Source of the DNA: Burkholderia sp. 8Y
Lineage (GTDB): Bacteria; Pseudomonadota; Gammaproteobacteria; Burkholderiales; Burkholderiaceae
DNA length: 64,000 bases
Reading direction: 5' to 3'
Assembly (NCBI RefSeq): GCF_902506145.1
Contig: NZ_LR733520.1
Span: forward strand, 902,640-966,639
Shown: positions 18,282-27,397 of the stretch, piece after piece
How the letters are laid out: every line of letters starts with the position of its first letter
Numbering within the stretch: the stretch's first letter is position 1
Made by a program: the position numbers and the translations under genes
The notes under the pieces: model-generated
The model's database searches: none
The model's input: the letters and a program-made list of their open reading frames with translations, nothing else
What the model was told of the DNA's origin: nothing

Positions 18282-21020
18282 TCAGTGTGCTTCCTCCCAG
18301 TTGTTGCCGACGCCCACTTCCGCGACCAGCGGCACTTGCAGCGCAGCGACGCCGCACATGAGCTCGGGCAGACGCTTGCGCACGTCGGGCAGTTCTTCTT
18401 CGGGCACTTCGAGCACGAGTTCGTCGTGAACCTGCATGATCATCTTGGTTCGCAAGCCCGCGTTTTCGATCCAGTCCTGCACCGCGATCATCGACATCTT
18501 GATGAGGTCGGCGGCGGTGCCCTGCATCGGCGCGTTGATCGCGGCGCGCTCCGCCGCCTGACGACGCGGGCCGCTGCCGCCGTTGATCTCGGGCAGCCAC
18601 AGGCGCCGCCCGAACACGGTTTCGACGAAGCCGTTCATCTTCGCCGTGACGCGCGTGTTTTCCATGTAGGCGGCCACGCCCGGATAGCGCGCGAAATAGC
18701 GGTCGATATAGAGCTTCGCCGCGTCGCGCGTGATGCCGAGATTCGACGCGAGGCCGAATGAACTCATGCCATAGATCAGGCCGAAGTTGATGACCTTGGC
18801 GATGCGCCGCTGGTCGTTGTCGACTTCGAGCGGCGTCACGCTGAACACCTCGGATGCGGTCGCGCGGTGCACGTCCTCGCCTTCCTTGAACGCGCGCATG
18901 AGCGATGCATCGCCGGAAATGTGCGCCATGATGCGGAGTTCGATCTGCGAATAATCCGCCGACACGATCTTGCTGCCCGGCGGCGCGATGAACGCCTCAC
19001 GAATGCGCCGGCCTTCGCCGGTTCGCACCGGGATGTTTTGCAGATTCGGCTCGTTCGACGACAAGCGCCCGGTCACGGCGACGGCCTGCGCGTAGTTCGT
19101 GTGCACGCGCCCCGTGGATGGATTGACCATGCGCGGAAGCTTGTCCGTGTACGTCGATTTGAGCTTGGACAGCGCGCGATGTTCGAGCAGCACCTTCGGC
19201 AACGGATAGTCTTCGGCGAGCTTTTGCAGCACTTCTTCGTCGGTGGAAGGCGCGCCGCTCGGCGTCTTCTTGACGACGGGCAGTTGCAGCTTCTCGAAGA
19301 AGATCTGGCCGATCTGCTTCGGCGATCCGAGATTGAACTCGCCGCCCGCGTGCTCATACGCCTGCGTCTGCAATTCGATCAGGCGCTTGGCGATCTCGTT
19401 GCTCTGCGCGTCGAGCTTCGCGCGGTCGATCAGCACGCCGTTGCGCTCGATCTTGCGCAGCACGCGCGACGTCGGCATTTCGATATCGCGGTACACGCGC
19501 AGCAGGCCCTCTTCGTCCGCGACCTGCGGATAAAGCGCCTGATGCAGGCGCAGCGTGACGTCCGCGTCCTCCGCTGCATATTCGGCGGCCTTGTCGAGCG
19601 CCACTTCATCGAAGCCGATCTGCGCCGCGCCTTTTCCGGCCACGTCTTCGTACTTGATGGTCTTCACGCCTAAATGCCGCAACGCGAGGTTGTCCATGTC
19701 ATGCGGCCGATGCGACTCCAGCACGTACGATTGCAGCAAGGTGTCATGCTCGACGCCGTTCAATGCGATGCCGTGATTCGCGAGCACCTGCTCGTCGTAT
19801 TTGAGATGCTGGCCGACTTTCTTCTTCGATGCACTTTCGAGCCAGGGCTTGAGCTTCGCGAGCACTTCATCGCGCGGCAATTGCACGGGCGCGTCCGGCC
19901 CGCGATGCGCGACCGGAATGTAGGCGGCATGCCCCGCCTCGACGGCCACCGATAAGCCGACGATCTGCGCGACCATCGGATCGAGCGACGTGGTTTCCGT
20001 GTCGAACGACGTGATCTCGGCGGCCTCGATGCGCGCGAGCCATGCATCGAACTGTTCCCACGTCTGCACGGTCTCGTAGTGGTGAACGATCTCGGTGACT
20101 TCGGCGGGCGGCGTATCGGTCGGGCCTTCGACCGCGTCCGCGATTTCGATCTCGCGCAGCCAGGTCTTGAAGCCGTGACGCAGGAAGACATCGCGCAACT
20201 CATCGCGTGATTCGGGACGCGTTTGCAGCGTCTCGTCGATGGAGTCGATCTGCGAAGCGAGGTCGCATTCCGTGTGCACGGTGACGAGCTTTCTGGCCAT
20301 CGGCAGGAAGTCCAGAGCCTTGCGCAGATTGTCTCCTACCGCACCTTTGATCTCGCTTGCGTGTGCGACGATGCCATCGAGCGTTTCGTATTGCGTGAGC
20401 CACTTGAGCGCGGTCTTGGGTCCGCATTTTTCGACGCCCGGCACGTTGTCGACGGTATCGCCAATGAGCGATAAATAATCGACGATGCGCTCCGGGGGCA
20501 CGCCGAACTTGTTCACGACGCCTGTGCGATCGAGCGTTTCGTTGGTCATCGTATTGATGAGGGTGACATGATCCGTCACGAGTTGAGCCAGATCCTTGTC
20601 GCCCGTCGAGACGATTACCTTCATGCCGCGCTTTTCGGCCTGCACGGCGAGCGTGCCGATGACGTCGTCGGCCTCGACGCCTTCGATCATCACGAGCGGC
20701 CAGCCGAGCGCGCGCACCGCGACATGGATGGGCTCGATCTGCTTGCTGAGGTCTTCGGGCATCGAAGGACGGTTGGCTTTGTACTCGGCGTACCAGTCGT
20801 CGCGAAAGGTCTTGCCCTTTGCGTCGAAGATGCACGCGCTATACTCTGCATTGATTTCGCGGCGCAAGCGCCGCAGCATGTTCACCATCCCATACAGTGC
20901 GCCGGTGGGACCGCCGTCGGGACCACGCAGGTCAGGCATCGCATGGTAGGCCCGGTACAAGTAGCTAGAACCGTCGACCAATAGCAGGGTCTTACCTTCA
21001 AGACTGAGTTCTTCAGGCAT
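18282..21020 (-). CDS. polA: DNA polymerase I
   Basis: A 912-residue family A polymerase for Okazaki-fragment processing and repair. It has the 5'-nuclease domain (LLLVDGSSYLYRAYHAM at the start, STGDKDLAQLV), a 3'-5' exonuclease domain whose acidic residues are all kept (SFDTETTSLD, QHLKYDEQVL, YAAEDADVTL), so proofreading is expected, and the polymerase domain (SADYSQIELRIMAH; RRIAKVINFGLIYGMS; QVHDELVLEV). The ATG at 20-21 kb, coordinate 21020 (MPEELSLEG), is preferred to a TTG three codons earlier. That start lies one base from the ATG of the divergent LOG-family gene at 21022, so its promoter must overlap that gene's coding sequence. Confidence 0.97.
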   Translation of the reverse strand: MPEELSLEGKTLLLVDGSSYLYRAYHAMPDLRGPDGGPTGALYGMVNMLRRLRREINAEYSACIFDAKGKTFRDDWYAEYKANRPSMPEDLSKQIEPIHVAVRALGWPLVMIEGVEADDVIGTLAVQAEKRGMKVIVSTGDKDLAQLVTDHVTLINTMTNETLDRTGVVNKFGVPPERIVDYLSLIGDTVDNVPGVEKCGPKTALKWLTQYETLDGIVAHASEIKGAVGDNLRKALDFLPMARKLVTVHTECDLASQIDSIDETLQTRPESRDELRDVFLRHGFKTWLREIEIADAVEGPTDTPPAEVTEIVHHYETVQTWEQFDAWLARIEAAEITSFDTETTSLDPMVAQIVGLSVAVEAGHAAYIPVAHRGPDAPVQLPRDEVLAKLKPWLESASKKKVGQHLKYDEQVLANHGIALNGVEHDTLLQSYVLESHRPHDMDNLALRHLGVKTIKYEDVAGKGAAQIGFDEVALDKAAEYAAEDADVTLRLHQALYPQVADEEGLLRVYRDIEMPTSRVLRKIERNGVLIDRAKLDAQSNEIAKRLIELQTQAYEHAGGEFNLGSPKQIGQIFFEKLQLPVVKKTPSGAPSTDEEVLQKLAEDYPLPKVLLEHRALSKLKSTYTDKLPRMVNPSTGRVHTNYAQAVAVTGRLSSNEPNLQNIPVRTGEGRRIREAFIAPPGSKIVSADYSQIELRIMAHISGDASLMRAFKEGEDVHRATASEVFSVTPLEVDNDQRRIAKVINFGLIYGMSSFGLASNLGITRDAAKLYIDRYFARYPGVAAYMENTRVTAKMNGFVETVFGRRLWLPEINGGSGPRRQAAERAAINAPMQGTAADLIKMSMIAVQDWIENAGLRTKMIMQVHDELVLEVPEEELPDVRKRLPELMCGVAALQVPLVAEVGVGNNWEEAH

Positions 21021-21021
21021 T

Positions 21022-21771
21022 ATGAACAAGAGAAAAGTGATTCCGAGTCTGCGATCACTCGCAGATCAAGAGCGCGCGACAGCCAAGAAGGCCCGCGCGT
21101 CGTGGCAGATGTTCACGATTATGGCAGAGTTTATCGAGGCGACCGAGTACCTCTCGGAGATCCGTCCTGCCATCAGCATCTACGGTTCGGCCCGTCTGAA
21201 ACCGGAGTCGCCGTACTATCAGCGCACCATCGAAATCGCGCAGAAATTCTCGGACGCGGGCTTCGCCGTCATCTCGGGCGGCGGGCCGGGCATCATGGAA
21301 GCGGCCAACAAGGGCGCACATGCGGGCAAGTCGCCGTCGGTGGGCTTGAACATCGAATTGCCGCACGAGCAGTCGGGCAATCAGTGGCAGGACATCTCGC
21401 TGCGCTTCCGTCACTTCTTCACGCGCAAGGTCACGTTCGTGAAGAATTCGGATGCCGTCGTGGTGATGCCGGGCGGCTTCGGCACGCTCGACGAACTCGC
21501 CGAAGTGCTCACGCTCATCCAGACCAAAAAGTCGCGTCATGTGCCGATCGTGCTGGTGGGCGCGGAGTTCTGGGCAGGACTGCTCGACTGGTTCAAGAAG
21601 ACGCTCCTGACCAACGGCGTGATCAGCGAGAAAGACCTGGACTTGATGCAGGTCATCGACGAGCCGGATCAGGTGCTCGATGCCGTGCTGCGCTTTTACG
21701 AAGACCGCGAAGAGAAGGCCGAAGAGCCGGCTGAGGGCAAGTCGGACGAGGATCGGATGTTTTATCTTTGA
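21022..21771 (+). CDS. LOG family protein (TIGR00730 Rossmann fold)
   Basis: A 249-residue protein with both LOG signatures: SGGGPGIMEAANKGAH (about 88-103) and PGGFGTLDELAEVLT (about 152-166), the nucleotide-binding and catalytic PGGxGTxxE loop. LOG proteins release free bases from nucleoside monophosphates; plant-type members make cytokinin, while bacterial TIGR00730 members more generally hydrolyse AMP-like nucleotides. It is longer than minimal LOG (~190) by an N-terminal basic helical segment (RKVIPSLRSLADQERATAKK) and a charged C-terminal tail. It is head-to-head with polA with one base between start codons and ends at a strong terminator. An ATG at codon 30 is an alternative start but would lose the conserved N-terminus. 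Confidence 0.9.
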   Translation: MNKRKVIPSLRSLADQERATAKKARASWQMFTIMAEFIEATEYLSEIRPAISIYGSARLKPESPYYQRTIEIAQKFSDAGFAVISGGGPGIMEAANKGAHAGKSPSVGLNIELPHEQSGNQWQDISLRFRHFFTRKVTFVKNSDAVVVMPGGFGTLDELAEVLTLIQTKKSRHVPIVLVGAEFWAGLLDWFKKTLLTNGVISEKDLDLMQVIDEPDQVLDAVLRFYEDREEKAEEPAEGKSDEDRMFYL

Positions 21772-21782
21772 TCGAGCTACGC

Positions 21783-21815
21783 ACGGACGCCTCGCAGTCG
21801 GAGGCGTCCGTTTTT
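21783..21815 (+). terminator. Rho-independent terminator of the LOG-family gene
   Basis: A perfect 11-bp stem ACGGACGCCTC/GAGGCGTCCGT with a 7-base loop followed by TTTTT, 11 bases after the stop codon. Confidence 0.92.
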
Positions 21816-22035
21816 CGCCAACCACCCATAGGCGTACTAATCAACGGACGGACTTGATGGACTCGCGTTGAATCGCTAATATCGCCCGCAACGGGCAGCA
21901 GCCGCAGCGTCAATGGCGTATGCGGCTATTTTTACGGCCCCTCGATAGTTTCTATTAATTGAAATGCGGTTTTTGAGATAAGGCGACAATCAACGTGCGC
22001 CTGTCTCCGCATGATCCAAAGGCGATACAAGCAAC

Positions 22036-22926
22036 ATGAAGCACGCATCAAGCACCCTTTTGAAGCTCGCTGGCACAGTCGCGGCCGTGATGGCCCTGCT
22101 TGCAGGATGCCATGACAAGCAGCGAAACGACGCATCGGTTCCGGCGTCGGCGAGCGCGCCTGCTGCCGCGCCCAGCGCAGCCCTCCCATCCCAAGCCGAT
22201 CGCATGAAACAAGAGCGCAACTCATTGCTCGATAGCATCTCGGGCGTCTGGAAGCCGGCTACCGGCGCGGGCCTGACGGTCATTTCGGCATCGGGCAACG
22301 ACATCCAGATAGCACAAGGCGACACGCTACTGCCCGCCGCGCTCGGCGACGTGGACGTCGACAACAGCACGGTCAACGTCAAGATCTTCTGGAAGAGCGG
22401 CAAGCAGGAAGTGCGCACCATCACCCCGACGAAATGCGGAGAATGCGACGGAACCGGCGCAATCACCATCACCGCCGCCGACGGTACCCAGCGCGATTAC
22501 AGCTTCATCCGCAAAGTCAGCCAGGACGACCTGAATCGCATCGGCGCGCTGTCTACGCAAGTCGCGCCGTTAGCTCCCGCCGCCGACCAGCCGCAGCCGA
22601 ATGCCACAAGCGACCGCGGCATTGTCGATATGTATCTTGGCGGCATCGACATGAACATGCGCTCCTGTCCCGGTTCGACTTGCGCCGCGCTCCTCATCGT
22701 GCCGAAGGATTCGAAAGTCAGCGTGGATACATCCACGATGCGCAACGTCACCGAGTCATCGGGAACGAATACGCCGTGGGTACGTGTGACCTATGAAGGC
22801 GCGTATTGCATGCCGGAAGAACTGGATCAGCAAACCGGCTGCACGCCCTCCCACGGCACGGAGGCGCCCGTGACCGGCTGGATGAACTACACGCGCTTGA
22901 TGAGCGCGCCGCGTCCGCAGCAATAA
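22036..22926 (+). CDS. Lipoprotein of unknown function with an SH3-like C-terminus
   Basis: A 296-residue protein with a signal peptide and a lipobox LLAG-C25, so it is predicted to be lipid-anchored. An Ala/Pro/Ser-rich linker follows to about 52. The middle part (about 60-160) looks like a small beta domain and carries one CGECDGTG motif (C134, C137), resembling a single DnaJ-type zinc-ribbon half. From about 205 the sequence NMRSCPGSTCAALLIVP ... WVRVTYEG ... GWMNYTRL has the shape of a bacterial SH3 domain, often involved in peptidoglycan or protein contact. I do not recognise the family, and give no function. It has its own gap (21816-22035) upstream and stands alone on the plus strand next to amn. 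Confidence 0.8.
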   Translation: MKHASSTLLKLAGTVAAVMALLAGCHDKQRNDASVPASASAPAAAPSAALPSQADRMKQERNSLLDSISGVWKPATGAGLTVISASGNDIQIAQGDTLLPAALGDVDVDNSTVNVKIFWKSGKQEVRTITPTKCGECDGTGAITITAADGTQRDYSFIRKVSQDDLNRIGALSTQVAPLAPAADQPQPNATSDRGIVDMYLGGIDMNMRSCPGSTCAALLIVPKDSKVSVDTSTMRNVTESSGTNTPWVRVTYEGAYCMPEELDQQTGCTPSHGTEAPVTGWMNYTRLMSAPRPQQ

Positions 22927-22978
22927 ACCACTGCATCGCGGGCGGCGGCCCACGCCGCCCGCTACGCGCTGGATCGCC

Positions 22979-24505
22979 TTACTGAAACGCCACCTCCGCA
23001 AAACTCCGCAACTTCCGCGAGTGCAGCCTCGACAAGCCGTTCATGCGCAGCAGTTCCATCGCCTTTACGCCGATCTGCAAGTGCTGATCAACCTGCACGC
23101 GATAAAACTGATCCGCCATGCCCGGCAGCTTCAGTTCGCCATGCAGCGGCTTGTCCGATACGCATAGCAGCGTCCCGTACGGCACGCGAAAGCGGAAGCC
23201 GTTCGCGGCGATGGTCGCGCTCTCCATGTCCAGCGCGATCGCGCGGCTTTGCGACAGCCGCTGCACCGGCTCGCGATGATCGCGCAGTTCCCAGTTGCGG
23301 TTATCGACGCTTGCGACCGTCCCCGTTCGCATGACGCGCTTCAATTCGACGCCTTCCAGTTGCGTCACCTGCGCCACCGCTTTTTCCAGCGCGACCTGCA
23401 CTTCCGCGAGCGCCGGCACGGGCACCCAGAGCGGCAAATCGGCATCGAGCACATGGTCCTCGCGCACATAGCCATGCGCGAGCACGTAGTCGCCCAGACG
23501 CTGCGTGTTGCGCAGACCCGCGCAGTGGCCGAGCATGACCCACGCATGGGGACGCAGCACCGCGATGTGATCCGTGATCGTCTTCGCGTTCGACGGCCCC
23601 ACGCCGATATTCACCATCGTGATGCCGCTGCCGTCCGCGCGCTTCAGGTGGTACGCCGGCATCTGCGGCAGACGCGCGAGCGCCGTGCCTTCGTCGGGCT
23701 GCTCGCCGAGATTCGCGTTGTACGTGATGACATCGCCCGGCTCGACAAACGACGAATACTCGCTGCGATACGCGCGCGTCTCTTCGTCGTCGGCGCGCGA
23801 CATCAGCGTGCGTCCCAACTTCACGAACTCGTCTATGTAGAACTGATAGTTCGTGTACAACACGTAATTCTGAAAATGCGTCGGCGAAGTCGCCGTGTAA
23901 TGGCGCAGCCGATGCAGCGAAAAGTCCACGCGCGCCGCCGTGAACAGCGCAAGCGGATGCGGCTCGCCCGGCCCCGGCTCGTACGTGCCGTTGACGATGC
24001 GGTCATCGAGCAGCGCGAGGTCCGGCGTATCGAAGACATTGCGCATTGCGAGCAGGCGGTCGCGGTCGAGATCGCCTTCCAGATGAATGCCTTCGGCGAA
24101 CGCGAAGTGAATGGGAATGGGCTGCGCCGATACGCCCACTTCGATGCCCACGTGGTGATTCTTCGAGAGCAGCCGCAACTGCTCGCGGTAGTAATCGCCG
24201 AAGAGATCGGGACGCGTGAGCGTCGTCTCGAAGATGCCCGGCCCCGCGACGAAGCCGTACGAGCGGCGCGAATCGATGTGCGTGTTCAGCTCCGTGCGAA
24301 CGCGCACGAACGGATAGCACGCGCGCACGCGATGCGTGAACTGCTCCTGGCGCCGGTATCGCGCGAAGGCATCGCGCAGGAACGCGGTGTTCGCTTCATA
24401 AATGGCGGACAGGCGCGTGACGGCGGCGACCGGGTCATCGAAGGATTCGGTCGGAAAATCGTTGGCCGGCGTGCCCTGAGTGGTTTGAGTGCGGTCGTTT
24501 GTCAT
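22979..24505 (-). CDS. amn: AMP nucleosidase
   Basis: A 508-residue AMP nucleosidase that splits AMP into adenine and ribose 5-phosphate, controlling adenylate level. The N-terminal regulatory domain fills about the first 190 residues (YPFVRVRTELNTHIDSRRSYGFV). The C-terminal nucleoside-phosphorylase-like catalytic domain shows NIGVGPSNAKTITDHIAVL, VMLGHCAGLR and ALDMESATIAANGFR with the Glu used in catalysis. The length is close to the E. coli enzyme (484). The start MTNDRTQ is the first ATG of the frame. It is transcribed away from the DUF2782 gene with 179 bases between starts. Confidence 0.95.
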   Translation of the reverse strand: MTNDRTQTTQGTPANDFPTESFDDPVAAVTRLSAIYEANTAFLRDAFARYRRQEQFTHRVRACYPFVRVRTELNTHIDSRRSYGFVAGPGIFETTLTRPDLFGDYYREQLRLLSKNHHVGIEVGVSAQPIPIHFAFAEGIHLEGDLDRDRLLAMRNVFDTPDLALLDDRIVNGTYEPGPGEPHPLALFTAARVDFSLHRLRHYTATSPTHFQNYVLYTNYQFYIDEFVKLGRTLMSRADDEETRAYRSEYSSFVEPGDVITYNANLGEQPDEGTALARLPQMPAYHLKRADGSGITMVNIGVGPSNAKTITDHIAVLRPHAWVMLGHCAGLRNTQRLGDYVLAHGYVREDHVLDADLPLWVPVPALAEVQVALEKAVAQVTQLEGVELKRVMRTGTVASVDNRNWELRDHREPVQRLSQSRAIALDMESATIAANGFRFRVPYGTLLCVSDKPLHGELKLPGMADQFYRVQVDQHLQIGVKAMELLRMNGLSRLHSRKLRSFAEVAFQ

Positions 24506-24684
24506 GGTCTTGTGTGCGTGTGCGTCAATGCCGTCTCGGATGAATCGACATTAACACGGAAGAATGCACGGACCATGAAGCCCCTACCGCGCGTCTCATT
24601 GCAACGCCCGATTGCCGGCGACGCACGCGGTCCGTTGCGCTTCGATAGGGTTTGTTAGAATCCGGCCATCCCTGGAGAATTATC

Positions 24685-25095
24685 ATGAAGCCGCTTCTTT
24701 CTGTCGCCACGGCGGCAGTCCTCGCCGCCGCAAGCGTTGGCGCGTTCGCGCAGCCGATATCCAACGCGAATCCGCCGGCGGCGCAACCGGCTCAGCACAC
24801 CATGTCGGCGGAAGAAGCCGCGGGCCTTCCCGATCTGAAGGCGATCAACCGTCCGCCTGCCAATGTCAGCTCCAAGGTCGAAATTTCGCCGCCGCGCACG
24901 CCGAGCTTCCACGAATTGAGTCCGAACGGGACCGAAATCACCGAGTACCGCGACAAGGGCAAGCCCGTCGAAATCAACGTGCATTCGAATTTCGGCACGC
25001 ATTATCAGATGAGCGCGCCTGCGGATACGTCGCCGCAAGTGCGCGACAGCGGCCGCGCCAGCACGCGCCTGCCGTCCGTCAATCTGCGTTATTGA
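24685..25095 (+). CDS. DUF2782-like secreted protein
   Basis: A 136-residue protein with a clear signal peptide ([22 protein letters not shown], cleavage after AFA). The mature part is Pro-rich up to about residue 80 and then carries the conserved block [24 protein letters not shown]. That block and its position just upstream of thrB match the DUF2782 family of beta- and gamma-proteobacteria, whose function is unknown. ATG 24685 is preceded by GGAG; a frame start 11 codons earlier would disrupt the signal peptide. The gene and thrB are 91 bases apart and could share a transcript. Confidence 0.82.
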   Translation: MKPLLSVATAAVLAAASVGAFAQPISNANPPAAQPAQHTMSAEEAAGLPDLKAINRPPANVSSKVEISPPRTPSFHELSPNGTEITEYRDKGKPVEINVHSNFGTHYQMSAPADTSPQVRDSGRASTRLPSVNLRY

Positions 25096-25186
25096 GCCAG
25101 GTAACATAGCTTCGAGCCCGCTGTCCGTCAGCGGGCTTCGTCATTCGGCCCGCACGGGCCAATCCAACCAGACCGACGTTTCCTGC

Positions 25187-26158
25187 ATGGCCGTATTCAC
25201 TCCCGTCTCTGACGCCGAGCTCGGCGACTGGCTGCAACACTACGATCTCGGCGATGTCGTCGAATTTCGCGGCATTCAATCGGGCATCGAAAACAGCAAC
25301 TTCTTCCTCACGACGACGCACGGCGAGTACGTGCTGACGATCTTCGAGAATCTCACGGCCACGCAGCTTCCGTTCTATCTCGACCTGATGCGGCATCTGG
25401 CCTCGCATCGCGTGCCGGTTCCCGACCCGATGCCGCGCTGCGACGGCTCGCTCTTCGGCATGCTGCGCGGCAAACCGGCTGCCATCGTCACGAAACTCGA
25501 AGGCGCGCCCGAACTGACGCCAACGCCCGCGCACTGTATCGAAGTCGGCAATATGCTCGCGCGCATGCATCTCGCGGGGCGCGATTTCGCGCGCCATCAA
25601 CCGAATTTGCGCAGCCTGCCATGGTGGCAAGAGAATGTGCCGGCCATCGCCGGCTTCCTGAGCGACAGCCAGCGCGAACTGATCGAAGCCGAACTCGCGC
25701 ATCAGACGGCGTTTTTCGCCTCGGCCGATTACGCCGCGCTGCCCGCCGGCCCGTGCCACTGCGACCTGTTTCGCGACAACGTGCTGTTCGCGCATGGGCG
25801 TGAGCACGCGCGGCTGGGCGGCTTCTTCGATTTCTACTTCGCGGGCGTGGACAAGTGGCTGTTCGACGTGGCCGTGACCGTGAACGACTGGTGCGTCGAC
25901 CTCTCGACGGGTGCGCTCGATGCCGCCCGCGTCGATGCGCTCGTGCGCGCCTATCAGACCGTGCGTCCTTTCACGCCGGCCGAGGAGCGTCACTGGAACG
26001 ACATGCTGCGCGCGGGCGCGATGCGCTTCTGGGTGTCGCGGCTGTACGACTTTCATCGTCCGCGAGAAGCGCAGATCCTGAAGGCGCACGATCCCGGCCA
26101 TTTCGAGCGCATTTTGCGCGAACGCGTTCAAGCCGCGTCCTCTTCCGCCAAACGGTAA
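25187..26158 (+). CDS. thrB: Homoserine kinase (type II, aminoglycoside-phosphotransferase fold)
   Basis: A 323-residue ThrB of the APH-like type used by Pseudomonas and Burkholderia, phosphorylating homoserine on the way to threonine. The N-terminus ([22 protein letters not shown]) and [17 protein letters not shown] segment ([15 protein letters not shown]) are typical. The kinase catalytic loop [11 protein letters not shown] and the metal-binding [11 protein letters not shown] follow. No other threonine gene (hom, thrC) is in the window. It is followed after 15 bases by a membrane-protein gene in the same direction. Confidence 0.96.
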   Translation: MAVFTPVSDAELGDWLQHYDLGDVVEFRGIQSGIENSNFFLTTTHGEYVLTIFENLTATQLPFYLDLMRHLASHRVPVPDPMPRCDGSLFGMLRGKPAAIVTKLEGAPELTPTPAHCIEVGNMLARMHLAGRDFARHQPNLRSLPWWQENVPAIAGFLSDSQRELIEAELAHQTAFFASADYAALPAGPCHCDLFRDNVLFAHGREHARLGGFFDFYFAGVDKWLFDVAVTVNDWCVDLSTGALDAARVDALVRAYQTVRPFTPAEERHWNDMLRAGAMRFWVSRLYDFHRPREAQILKAHDPGHFERILRERVQAASSSAKR

Positions 26159-26173
26159 CTCAGCGACTCCCTC

Positions 26174-26995
26174 ATGCAACTGATCGAAGTTCCCGCCAAA
26201 ACCGGCTACGTGTGGTTCCGCCAGGGCATCTGGCTGTTCCGCCGCAACCCGTTTGCGTTCCTCACGGTGTTCTTCGCCTATTTGTTCGTGATGACGCTGA
26301 TTTCGCGCGTGCCGGTCGTCGGCCCGTTGCTGCCGCTGCTGTTCATTCCGGGCGTCGCCGTGGGTTTCATGGCGGCGTGCAGAAACACGATCGCCGGCAA
26401 GCCGGTCTGGCCGACCATCCTCGTCGACGGCTTTCGCTCGTATGGCAGCGCGGTCGCGCGTCGGTTGCTGGTGCTCGGTGCGCTGTATGTGCTGGCGATG
26501 GCCGTGATTTTCGGCATCTCCGCCCTGGTCGACGGCGGCACGCTCCTCAATCTGATGCTGGGCAACACGCCATCGGGCGATCCCGAAACCGTCGCGGCGA
26601 GCTTCAGCCCGCTGGCGGTGCTGGTGGCCATGGCGTGTTATCTGCCGGTCGCGATGCTGTTCTGGTTCTCGCCGATTCTGATCGCATGGCACGAGGTGCC
26701 GACCGCGAAGGCGCTCTTTTTCAGCCTCGTCTCGTGCTGGCGCAATCGCGGGGCGTTCATCCTGTACGGCGTCCTATGGATTGCGGTGGCGCTAGCAGTA
26801 TCGTTCGGATTGACCGCGCTGATGCAGGCGCTCGGCGTCGGGCAGGAGATGGCGTTCGCGGTGCTGATGCCGGCGTCGATCCTCGTCACCACCGCGCTCT
26901 ACTGTTCTTTCTACGCGACGTATCGCGGCTGCTTCGGCGTGCAGACGCCGGACGCGCCGGATCTGCCTAATGCGTCGGGCGCGCCCGGACGCTAG
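26174..26995 (+). CDS. BPSS1780-family membrane protein
   Basis: A 273-residue integral membrane protein with about six hydrophobic segments (for example TVFFAYLFVMTLISRVPVVG, LLPLLFIPGVAVGFMAAC, VAMACYLPVAMLFWFSPIL and WIAVALAVSFGLTALM). The start QLIEVPAKTGYVWFRQGIWLFRRNP and the AWHEVPTAKALFFS loop are typical of the BPSS1780 family, found next to thrB in Burkholderiales and of unknown function. It lies 15 bases after thrB and is probably co-transcribed with it. Confidence 0.88.
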   Translation: MQLIEVPAKTGYVWFRQGIWLFRRNPFAFLTVFFAYLFVMTLISRVPVVGPLLPLLFIPGVAVGFMAACRNTIAGKPVWPTILVDGFRSYGSAVARRLLVLGALYVLAMAVIFGISALVDGGTLLNLMLGNTPSGDPETVAASFSPLAVLVAMACYLPVAMLFWFSPILIAWHEVPTAKALFFSLVSCWRNRGAFILYGVLWIAVALAVSFGLTALMQALGVGQEMAFAVLMPASILVTTALYCSFYATYRGCFGVQTPDAPDLPNASGAPGR

Positions 26996-27026
26996 TCGTG
27001 CCGCGCGAAGGCGGCGAGCAAGCAAC

Positions 27027-27054
27027 AAAAAAGCCGGCGGACTGCCGGCTTTTT
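27027..27054. terminator. Bidirectional terminator between thrB operon and DUF3563 gene
   Basis: Stem AGCCGGC/GCCGGCT (27032-27038 with 27044-27050) is flanked by an A tract on the left and TTTTT on the right, so it can end transcripts from both converging genes. Confidence 0.9.
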
Positions 27055-27085
27055 CACTTCAACTCAAACTTCGCTGTCAGACGAC

Positions 27086-27259
27086 TTAGTGCGTCATCCA
27101 CGACGGATGACGGGCGGCCGCGCGCTGATCCAGCTTCTTCATGCGATATTCGAGATCGTAGATGTCAGTGGCTTCAGCGAGGTATGCGTCGTCACGCTCG
27201 CGGTTGCGCTCTTCAGCGGTCTTGGTCAGGAAAAGGAAAATGCGGGAAAGCAGGAACAT
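27086..27259 (-). CDS. DUF3563-like small protein
   Basis: A 57-residue frame from ATG 27259 to TAA. It has a short hydrophobic N-terminus (FLLSRIFLFLTKT), then a charged helix and the block YLAEATDIYDLEYRMKKLD. That block matches the DUF3563 family, small proteins common in Burkholderiales whose role is unknown. The codon pattern is coding-like and a TATAAT box lies about 44 bases upstream. Converges on the thrB operon with a shared terminator. Confidence 0.8.
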   Translation of the reverse strand: MFLLSRIFLFLTKTAEERNRERDDAYLAEATDIYDLEYRMKKLDQRAAARHPSWMTH

Positions 27260-27302
27260 GATTGGCCTCGCTGGGATACTGGGGTAACTACCTATGAACG
27301 TG

Positions 27303-27308
27303 ATTATA
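27303..27308 (-). promoter_or_regulatory. Candidate -10 box for the DUF3563 gene
   Basis: A perfect TATAAT on the minus strand lies 44 bases upstream of the ATG at 27259. The nearest TTGGAT is only 12 bases further up, too close for a normal -35, so the promoter may be of extended or activator-dependent type. Confidence 0.4.
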
Positions 27309-27397
27309 GGGTAATCCCTGATCCAACGCCAGCCTTTACTGCTAGAACGCTGATACTAAAGACGAAATTGCAACACCCGAAACAATGCTCCGCCGCC

